Below are positions 48,295 through 53,390 of a stretch of 64,000 nucleotides of DNA, in pieces; position 1 is the first letter of the stretch; each line of letters starts with the position of its first letter. Origin of the DNA: Sulfitobacter mediterraneus (lineage in GTDB: Bacteria; Pseudomonadota; Alphaproteobacteria; Rhodobacterales; Rhodobacteraceae); the NCBI RefSeq assembly GCF_003054325.1, contig NZ_QBKU01000002.1, forward strand, positions 310,001-374,000, read 5' to 3'. A program made the position numbers and the translations under genes. The notes beneath the pieces were generated by a model that was given only the letters and a program-made list of their open reading frames with translations, was not told the DNA's origin and made no database searches.

Positions 48295-48815
48295 TGTCTT
48301 TGTCCTGCCTGCGCTTGATTGCGCCTTGCTGTTGTCGCGCCCCCGCGAATGTCCCCCGGTGTTTGAAATGGAAACGGCGGGTTGATCTGCTGCCACTGAT
48401 CAACCCGCCGCCCTCGTCCCGCTGTTGCGGGGAAGTCCGACTGCGCGCGCCACCTGGGGGGATGTCTGCTCGCTCGCGCGCCGGATCTCTTGGTCTGATG
48501 AAATCGAGGGCCTGTATGAAACCTGCGTGGTTTTTATTGTTTGGGGTCGTTTGGTGCCCCGTGTCCCGTTCTCATCCGATGAACAAGGGATGCCACGGGA
48601 AATCATGGGTGTCTACATTTTTTACGCCCTATCCGCACAATATATGGTTTTGCACAAGGTCCAAAAACAAGATTTAGAGAGTTTCAGCTTCGAAAAATTG
48701 GCTCAACTTGCAGTAAGCGACGCTCGAAACACTACATATAGTAGCGACCGAGCAAATTGAAAAAGGTGGGGTAATTTCCCAGAAATTTTCACCCACAAAC
48801 TTATCCACATGCAAT
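48295..48815 (-). promoter_or_regulatory. mraZ leader and promoter region
   Basis: The 808 bp between mraZ and the next plus-strand gene has no convincing ORF. On the mraZ side the proximal ~300 bp are GC-rich and structured, including a perfect 13-bp hairpin (48375-48387 with 48398-48410). The distal part (about 48600-48860) is distinctly A+T-rich and carries a DnaA box and LexA box. MraZ binding sites (repeated TGGG at 10-bp steps) are not clean: TGGG-like triplets around 48775-48810 have uneven spacing. No sigma-70 promoter could be called. Confidence 0.5.
48801..48809 (+). promoter_or_regulatory. Perfect DnaA box upstream of mraZ
   Basis: TTATCCACA matches the strict DnaA box consensus. 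It lies about 510 bp upstream of the mraZ start, in A+T-rich DNA, 6 bp from the LexA box. A single box does not make an origin; a regulatory site coupling replication initiation to division genes is the plausible reading. Confidence 0.55.
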
Positions 48816-48830
48816 GTTCACTTCTTGTTC
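48816..48830. promoter_or_regulatory. lexA_box: Perfect LexA (SOS) box upstream of mraZ
   Basis: GTTC-N7-GTTC (GTTCACTTCTTGTTC), the established LexA operator of Rhodobacter and other alphaproteobacteria. It lies in the gap between mraZ (minus) and a membrane protein gene (plus), about 520 bp and 270 bp from their starts. It suggests DNA damage can modulate the dcw promoter, or the divergent gene. Confidence 0.7.
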
Positions 48831-49102
48831 TCATAGATATCTGTAAACTAAGCCAGATTTCAACCTCATTCCCGTGAAATTGATTCGGTTTCAGCAGGTT
48901 TCGGGCAAATTCCGCGCCGCCGATCCGCGAATGGCCCATCCATTCCCATAGGCGATCCCATCAGATCCCATGTGTGCCATCTGATCCCAGCTCTGCCCGC
49001 CTAACCGGCGGTAAATCCTGCCTTACCTTGCGTCCACCGCGCCAAACCGCCAAAACAGGCGGGCCGACCCGCATTACGGGATTTTTGGCAAAGGAGTTTG
49101 AG

Positions 49103-49894
49103 ATGACCACCGCACTGGCGCTGATTTCACATGCCATTCGCATGTTGGTGTTCGAAACCGGCACAACGTTCAAAGTTGTGATGCCTGCCATCCTGCTGGT
49201 GCTGGGCAGCACGTTGGCGTCCGTGGTCTTGTTGCCCGATACCATCGCCGCCCTGCAAGCGGACCCTGAGGATATGATCCTGCCCTCTGCGGGCGAGATT
49301 GGATTGCTCGCGGTATTCGGGCTTGGTGCTTTGCTGGGGTATGTGCTGATGGCGATCCTGTGGCACCGGCATGTCTTGCTCAGCGGGACAGACAATGTCG
49401 ATGAATTGCGCCCGACCCCGTCGATTGTGCTGTCTTATGTCTGGCGGGCGATCCTTGTCGGGCTGATGCAATTGCTTGCCACGGTTCCCATCGTCATTGG
49501 TACCGCGGCCCTTGGCGCGGTGATCGGCATGACCGCAGGTCTGGGTGGCAGCGCCTTTCTGGGCCTGATCATTGGGCTGTTGTCCGGTGTGGTCTTTGTT
49601 TGGATTGCGCTGCGGCTCTCCGTTGTGTTGCCCGCCGCCGCTTTGGGTCACTCTATGCGGATCTTTGAAAGCTGGCGCGAAACGGCACCCATTGCCGGCC
49701 CGCTTTGGGGGGTTGCGGCCCTGTTGGCGGCGATCAACATCGGCATCAACGGTCTGGCCGCAATGATCTTGCCTGAGGCCGCCGTGGCCTCAGCTCTGAT
49801 CGCTGCTTGTGTTTACCTGATCGAAGGCCTGGTCTTCGTCTCAGTGCTGACAACCCTATATGGCCACCTGATCGAAAGGCGCACATTGGGGTAA
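49103..49894 (+). CDS. Six-span membrane protein, unknown function
   Basis: 263 residues with about six hydrophobic segments (for example VVMPAILLVLGSTLASVVLL, LAVFGLGALLGYVLMAILW and ALIAACVYLIEGLVFVSVL). The ATG at 49103 has AAAGGAG at good spacing; the open frame upstream to 48974 is not used. No family motif is recognised. It is divergent from mraZ across the LexA/DnaA region and convergent with mrp (16-bp gap). Confidence 0.7.
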   Translation: MTTALALISHAIRMLVFETGTTFKVVMPAILLVLGSTLASVVLLPDTIAALQADPEDMILPSAGEIGLLAVFGLGALLGYVLMAILWHRHVLLSGTDNVDELRPTPSIVLSYVWRAILVGLMQLLATVPIVIGTAALGAVIGMTAGLGGSAFLGLIIGLLSGVVFVWIALRLSVVLPAAALGHSMRIFESWRETAPIAGPLWGVAALLAAINIGINGLAAMILPEAAVASALIAACVYLIEGLVFVSVLTTLYGHLIERRTLG

Positions 49895-49910
49895 TATGCG
49901 CCTACTGCGC

Positions 49911-50984
49911 TTAGGCCATGCCACCTTTGATCAAGCCTTCGGCGATCTGCCCATAAGCCTTGGCCATCGCACTGTCGCCCGCCGCCACCGGTGTGCCGCC
50001 ATCGCCTGCAAGCCGGGTTTCAAGGTCAATCGGCAAGGTGCCCAACAATGGCACGCCGATCTTTTCCGCCTCATCCGCCACACCGCCGCGCCCAAAGATC
50101 TGATGCTCAGACCCGCAATCAGGGCAAACAAACATCGACATATTCTCGATCAGTCCCAGCACCGGTGTCTTGAGCGTGCCAAACATGTCCAATGCCTTGC
50201 GGGCATCGATCAGGGCCACGTCCTGCGGGGTGCTGACCACAATCGCACCGGTCAGCTCAGATTTGGTGCAGAGGGTCAGTTGCACATCGCCGGTGCCCGG
50301 CGGCAAATCAACCAGCAGCACGTCAAGCTCGCCCCACTCCACCTGACCCAGCATCTGCTGCAAGGCGCCCATTAGCATTGGTCCGCGCCAGACTACGGCC
50401 TTGCCCTCTTCCATCATGAACCCGATGGACATCAGCGTGACCCCATGGGCCTGCAACGGAATGATCGTCTTGCCATCCGGGCTGGCGAGCTTTTTGTTGA
50501 TACCCATCATGCGCGGCACGCTGGGCCCATAGATGTCGGCATCCAAAAGACCAACCTTGCGCCCGGCCCGTGCCAGCGCCACAGCCAGATTGGTGCTGAC
50601 GGTGGATTTGCCAACGCCGCCCTTGCCCGATCCGATGGCCAAAATGCGTTTCACGCCAGAGGGTTTGGTTGGACCGTCCTGCGGCTTGGGGTGGCCGCCG
50701 ACCTTAAGCGATGGCGGCGCTGCGGGTTTCGCCGCCGGGCCATGCGCCGTCAGAGCCACAGTGGCCTGAGACACACCGGGCAAATCCGCCACGACCTTCT
50801 CTGCCGCATCGCGCAGCGGCGCCATGGAACGGGCCACATCAGCATTTGGCGCCTCAATCACAAAGCGCACCACATCCCCGTCGATCGTCAATGCACGGAT
50901 CAGATCGTGATCCAGAATGCTTTTGCCATCCGGCAGGGCCACACGGGCCAGCGCGGCCTCTACCTCGGCTTTGGTGATGGACAT
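49911..50984 (-). CDS. mrp: Fe-S cluster carrier ATPase Mrp (ApbC/NBP35 family)
   Basis: 357 residues. An N-terminal MIP18-like domain (ITKAEVEAALARVALPDGK, residues 1-85) precedes a linker and the ParA-like ATPase with deviant Walker A GSGKGGVGKSTVSTNLAVAL. The bridging cysteines are in SMFVCPDCGSEHQIFG (CxxC). It transfers Fe-S clusters to targets. Its Shine-Dalgarno (AAGAGGAG) forms part of the 3' arm of a leader hairpin, so translation may be structure-controlled. Confidence 0.95.
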   Translation of the reverse strand: MSITKAEVEAALARVALPDGKSILDHDLIRALTIDGDVVRFVIEAPNADVARSMAPLRDAAEKVVADLPGVSQATVALTAHGPAAKPAAPPSLKVGGHPKPQDGPTKPSGVKRILAIGSGKGGVGKSTVSTNLAVALARAGRKVGLLDADIYGPSVPRMMGINKKLASPDGKTIIPLQAHGVTLMSIGFMMEEGKAVVWRGPMLMGALQQMLGQVEWGELDVLLVDLPPGTGDVQLTLCTKSELTGAIVVSTPQDVALIDARKALDMFGTLKTPVLGLIENMSMFVCPDCGSEHQIFGRGGVADEAEKIGVPLLGTLPIDLETRLAGDGGTPVAAGDSAMAKAYGQIAEGLIKGGMA

Positions 50985-50994
50985 GGCGAACTCT

Positions 50995-51042
50995 CCTCTT
51001 GTTTGATCCTGAAATGGCAGGTTCTGCCCAAATCACAAGAGG
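50995..51042 (-). promoter_or_regulatory. mrp leader hairpin covering its ribosome binding site
   Basis: On the mrp transcript, CCTCTTGT (51035-51042) pairs perfectly with ACAAGAGG (50995-51002), and the latter contains the mrp Shine-Dalgarno. A second hairpin (GGCAG/CTGCC) sits inside the loop. The distance from the 3' arm to the ATG at 50984 is 10 bp. This is the layout of a translational switch or an RNA thermometer; no ligand class is recognised. Confidence 0.5.
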
Positions 51043-51089
51043 GGCGCGGCGTTTTGCGCGATGGTTCTGCGCGCCGCGCAAGTGGTCCG

Positions 51090-51126
51090 TTGCAATCCAT
51101 GCGATTGCTGCATGGCAGCATTGCAA
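51090..51126. other. Strong bipartite hairpin upstream of the CcsR-like RNAs
   Basis: TTGCAAT-CCATGC (51090-51102) pairs with GCATGG ... ATTGCAA (51110-51115 and 51120-51126), with a four-base CAGC bulge and seven-base loop. An A+T-rich run follows on the plus strand. Strand and function are unknown; it may be a terminator or part of a leader. The GC-rich inverted repeat GCGCGGCG/CGCCGCGC just before it (about 51044-51080) is also structured. Confidence 0.35.
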
Positions 51127-51204
51127 ATTTAATTATTGTGCAGATGCAGCATTTACCCCATCTTGAATGCATCAGGACGCCGCAAGGTGCCTTGAGAAAG
51201 TTAC

Positions 51205-51236
51205 CAAACAAGCCTACCTCCTCCCGGGCTTGTTTG
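51205..51236 (+). ncRNA. CcsR/cuckoo-type hairpin RNA, upstream copy 1
   Basis: A perfect 10-bp stem (51205-51214 with 51227-51236) presents a 12-base loop holding CCTCCTCCC (51217-51225). This exact nine-base anti-Shine-Dalgarno motif in a loop defines the CcsR small RNAs of Rhodobacter sphaeroides and the wider alphaproteobacterial cuckoo RNA family. It has no T-run of its own and is followed 5 bp later by a second such hairpin, so the pair is probably one transcript. Confidence 0.75.
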
Positions 51237-51241
51237 AATTT

Positions 51242-51277
51242 GGCGGCGACATTTTCCTCCTCCCTAATGTCGTCGCC
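51242..51277 (+). ncRNA. CcsR/cuckoo-type hairpin RNA, upstream copy 2
   Basis: A 12-bp stem (51242-51253 with 51266-51277, one G-U pair) with CCTCCTCCC at 51256-51264 in its 12-base loop. A pyrimidine-rich stretch with TTTCTTTC follows, which could serve as a terminator. It is unrelated in stem sequence to copy 1, so what is conserved is the loop and fold, not the stem. Confidence 0.75.
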
Positions 51278-51419
51278 CTTTCTTTCTCCTCTCCCCCCTC
51301 TCCAAAACAGTTGCACCCGACAACCGCACAGCGCGTCATCCGCACCGCCGTTCGTTTCCATTTTAATAACAATAGGTTGCCCCTGCGTCGCCCATGCAAA
51401 AACTGCATATCGGGTTTGC

Positions 51420-51438
51420 CCTTACAACCGTTGTAAGG
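51420..51438. promoter_or_regulatory. 19-bp perfect palindrome upstream of the DUF1127 gene
   Basis: Nine-base arms (CCTTACAAC and GTTGTAAGG) around a central C, 69 bp upstream of the DUF1127 ATG. The size and symmetry suit a dimeric repressor site overlapping the promoter of the DUF1127-RNA transcript. The regulator is unknown. An RpoH-type promoter, expected from the Rhodobacter system, was looked for but no clear match was found. Confidence 0.45.
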
Positions 51439-51506
51439 CTCTGGGAAAGGCGTATGTACCCCTCATCAGACAAGACGATAACGTCAAACATATACGAGGT
51501 GCCCCG

Positions 51507-51719
51507 ATGGCATACATGAACACAACAACCGCCGCTCACCCTTCCGTATTTGCACAAATCGGTGCATTTTTCGAAGGCGCAGCAACACGTTACAAACAAC
51601 ACCGTCTTTACCGCGCAACCTTTGATGAACTCAGCGCCCTGAGCAACCGTGAACTGGCCGATCTGGGCCTGAACCGCTCTGACCTGCGCCGCGTTTCGCT
51701 CGAAGCCTCCCGCGTCTAA
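51507..51719 (+). CDS. DUF1127 small protein (CcaF1-like)
   Basis: 70 residues. The C-terminal half has the DUF1127 (YjiS-like) motif: RATFDELSALSNRELADLGL then NRSDLRRVSLEASRV. GAGG lies 7 bp before the ATG. In R. sphaeroides a small basic DUF1127 protein, CcaF1, is encoded just upstream of the four CcsR RNAs, binds RNA and helps their maturation and turnover. Here the gene is likewise followed by four hairpins with CCTCCC loops, so the same role is likely. Two more such hairpins lie upstream. Confidence 0.85.
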   Translation: MAYMNTTTAAHPSVFAQIGAFFEGAATRYKQHRLYRATFDELSALSNRELADLGLNRSDLRRVSLEASRV

Positions 51720-51729
51720 GACACCCAGA

Positions 51730-51764
51730 TTGGACGCAGCGCACCTCCCTGCCCTTGCGTCCAA
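51730..51764 (+). ncRNA. CcsR-like hairpin 1 downstream of DUF1127
   Basis: A 9-bp stem (TTGGACGCA at 51730-51738 with TGCGTCCAA at 51756-51764) and a loop with CCTCCC at 51744-51749. It starts 10 bp after the DUF1127 stop, so it is probably released from the same transcript by RNase processing, as CcsR1 is in R. sphaeroides. Confidence 0.75.
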
Positions 51765-51770
51765 AGCAGA

Positions 51771-51809
51771 GGTCCGCATCACCTTCCTCCTCCCTGATGC
51801 TGCGTGACC
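51771..51809 (+). ncRNA. CcsR-like hairpin 2 downstream of DUF1127
   Basis: A stem GCATCA/TGATGC (51776-51781 with 51795-51800), extended by GGTC/GACC across an internal loop, carries the full CCTCCTCCC motif at 51786-51794. Of the four downstream copies it alone has the complete nine-base loop. Confidence 0.75.
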
Positions 51810-51820
51810 CTGCGCATAGA

Positions 51821-51851
51821 CCCGAAGCCGACCCTCCCTCGACGCTTCGGG
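51821..51851 (+). ncRNA. CcsR-like hairpin 3 downstream of DUF1127
   Basis: CCCGAAGC (51821-51828) pairs with GCTTCGGG (51844-51851). The inner CGA/TCG pairing leaves CCCTCCC (51832-51838) in the loop, the shorter version of the anti-Shine-Dalgarno motif. Confidence 0.75.
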
Positions 51852-51863
51852 CCGACATAGAAA

Positions 51864-51899
51864 CAGCGACGCCTTCCTCCCAAGGCGTCGCTGTTTTTC
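51864..51899 (+). ncRNA. CcsR-like hairpin 4, also the transcript terminator
   Basis: A perfect 12-bp stem (51864-51875 with 51882-51893) whose six-base loop is exactly CCTCCC, followed by TTTTT. It doubles as a rho-independent terminator for the DUF1127-RNA unit. The fourth CcsR of R. sphaeroides likewise ends the operon. Confidence 0.85.
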
Positions 51900-51921
51900 G
51901 TTTTCGGGGGCAGAGGTGACC

Positions 51922-52125
51922 TCAGGGCGCCGCTTCAAGCAGGTCTCCGGGCTGGCATTCCAGCACCTCACAAATCTTGGCCAGCGTTTCAAACCGCACC
52001 CCTTTGACCTTGCCGGACTTGAGCAAGCTCATGTTTTGCACGGTGATCCCCACCGCTTCGGCCAGATCTTTGGACTTCATCTTGCGTTTGGCCAACATCA
52101 CATCAAGCCGGACGATGATCTGCAT
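51922..52125 (-). CDS. Small Cro/C1-type HTH regulator (YozG-like)
   Basis: 67 residues forming almost only a helix-turn-helix: VMLAKRKMKSKDLAEAVGIT then VQNMSLLKSGKVKGVRFETL and LAKICEVLECQPGDLLE. It is the YozG-like partner usually found after a DUF2975 membrane protein. Its ATG overlaps the stop codon of that gene by one base (TGATG), so translation is coupled. It is convergent with the small RNA unit. Confidence 0.85.
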   Translation of the reverse strand: MQIIVRLDVMLAKRKMKSKDLAEAVGITVQNMSLLKSGKVKGVRFETLAKICEVLECQPGDLLEAAP

Positions 52126-52655
52126 CAGATAAACTCCTCATTCTCGCGGGCGATCCGAATGGCTTCGCGCATCACCAGCCCAAGAAAAAAGAACGCCAAT
52201 CCACTAAAGGCCAGACCGATATTGCCGCTGTCGTACCAGAACCGCAGGGGCAAATGACCACCCGCATTGTGCCAGGAGCGTATCATCGGGCTAACCGCAC
52301 CTGCCAAAAGCGAAGCGGTCGCAGAGCCAAAGATCAAAAGCCCCACCCAAACCAACCGGTTTGCGATACGAAAATCAAAAACCGTACCCCCGCGAAGCAG
52401 CCAAAGCATTGACGCGCCCGTTGCATAGGCCAGCCACCCCAAGGCAGTCGGCACAAGCCAGACGCAAAAGAAAACAATGCGCGTCGTGAGGGGGATCTCT
52501 GCATAGGGGTCAACCCAGCGGTCATTTCGTGTCCAGCGCCCCCAGTCCAGAAATGACAGATCCAGATTCCAACTGAGCGCCTCATAGGGATAATAGACCA
52601 GCATCGGCAAAATGCAGATCAAGGCAAATGTGGACAATCGACGTATCTTTGTCAT
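52125..52655 (-). CDS. DUF2975-like four-span membrane protein
   Basis: 176 residues with four hydrophobic segments (FALICILPMLVYYP, TRIVFFCVWLVPTALGWLAYA, LVWVGLLIFGSATASLLAGAV, GLAFSGLAFFFLGLVMREAI). DUF2975 features include a late GLAFFFLG-type helix followed by EAIRIARENEEFI just before the stop. Paired with the HTH protein, it resembles membrane-linked regulatory pairs in which the membrane protein may hold or signal to the HTH protein. Divergent from the secreted protein gene. Confidence 0.72.
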   Translation of the reverse strand: MTKIRRLSTFALICILPMLVYYPYEALSWNLDLSFLDWGRWTRNDRWVDPYAEIPLTTRIVFFCVWLVPTALGWLAYATGASMLWLLRGGTVFDFRIANRLVWVGLLIFGSATASLLAGAVSPMIRSWHNAGGHLPLRFWYDSGNIGLAFSGLAFFFLGLVMREAIRIARENEEFI

Positions 52656-52753
52656 GCTGTACCCATAATAATTATTGTTACACGATAATTTAGAATTGCA
52701 AAATAAGTTTTGTCCAGCATTATTATAGTCAGTTCAAGCGAGAGGAGAATTTT

Positions 52754-53383
52754 ATGCGCCTATCCCGCATGTCATTTGTGTTTTTATGTGCTGCTGTGTT
52801 TGCAGGCCCGGCTATTTCGGAGGTCAAAACCTTTGGCAATGCCGTAAACATGGCAAAAGTACCCGGTGTTGAATTGACCACCGGTCAGCGCAAAGCGCTC
52901 AAGAATTACAGCAGAAAGAAAGCCTATTTCGGCGCGTTTTATGTGGTCCCCGGCACCGACAACTTTTTCTGGACCCGTAATTTCCACAACCTGGACACGG
53001 CCAAAGCGGCTGCCAAAAAGGGCTGCGAGATCGTATCAGAGGGTAAAACCTGCAAACTTTATGCGCTGCTTTACCCCAAAGGCACCGATCCAAACGCAAC
53101 CCAACTCGGCGGGCTCAGCCAACGCACAGCCAAGGAATTCAATACCCGGTATCCCAAACGCCAGAAGAACGGAAAATTCGGCGCTTTCGCGATCAACGGG
53201 GCAAACGGCTATGGCGTGTCTTTTGGCTGGCCCAACGCGGCCGAAGCAAACGAAGCCGCCAAAGCCTATTGCAACGCTCAAAGCGCAAGGGATTTGGCAT
53301 CACTTGGCATCGAGGGGCGCAAATGGGCGCAGTCCAAGGGATTGGACAAATGCCGTGTCATCGACACCCATTCCCCCGATTGA
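52754..53383 (+). CDS. Secreted protein with an internal duplication
   Basis: 209 residues; an N-terminal signal peptide (MRLSRMSFVFLCAAVFAGPAIS) then two related units. Unit 1 contains YFGAFYVVPGTDNFFW, AAKKGCEIVSEGKTCKLYAL; unit 2 contains KFGAFAINGANGYGVSFGW, AAKAYCNAQ and DKCRVID. Each has F-G-A-F, an Ala-rich helix and two Cys that could form a disulphide. GAGAGGAG precedes the ATG. Periplasmic, function unknown. Confidence 0.7.
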   Translation: MRLSRMSFVFLCAAVFAGPAISEVKTFGNAVNMAKVPGVELTTGQRKALKNYSRKKAYFGAFYVVPGTDNFFWTRNFHNLDTAKAAAKKGCEIVSEGKTCKLYALLYPKGTDPNATQLGGLSQRTAKEFNTRYPKRQKNGKFGAFAINGANGYGVSFGWPNAAEANEAAKAYCNAQSARDLASLGIEGRKWAQSKGLDKCRVIDTHSPD

Positions 53384-53390
53384 TCAGACT

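Noticed and set aside
48411..48600. GC-rich structured stretch upstream of mraZ, with a GGGGAAGTCCGACT run on the plus strand, considered as RNase P RNA
   Set aside because: The core GAGGAAAGTCC and GGGTAACG-type blocks and the distal conserved ACAGAA region are missing, and no pseudoknot could be assembled.
48425..48760. Open frame of 111 codons on the plus strand
   Set aside because: No ribosome site, composition unlike the neighbours, and it spans the mraZ leader and A+T-rich regulatory DNA.
48772..48810. MraZ boxes upstream of mraZ
   Set aside because: TGGG-like elements occur on the minus strand but at steps of about 12 and 14 bp instead of 10, so the match is not convincing.
48600..48860. 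Replication origin
   Set aside because: Only one DnaA box was found, and none of the genes usually flanking oriC (such as dnaA, dnaN, parAB or hemE) are present.
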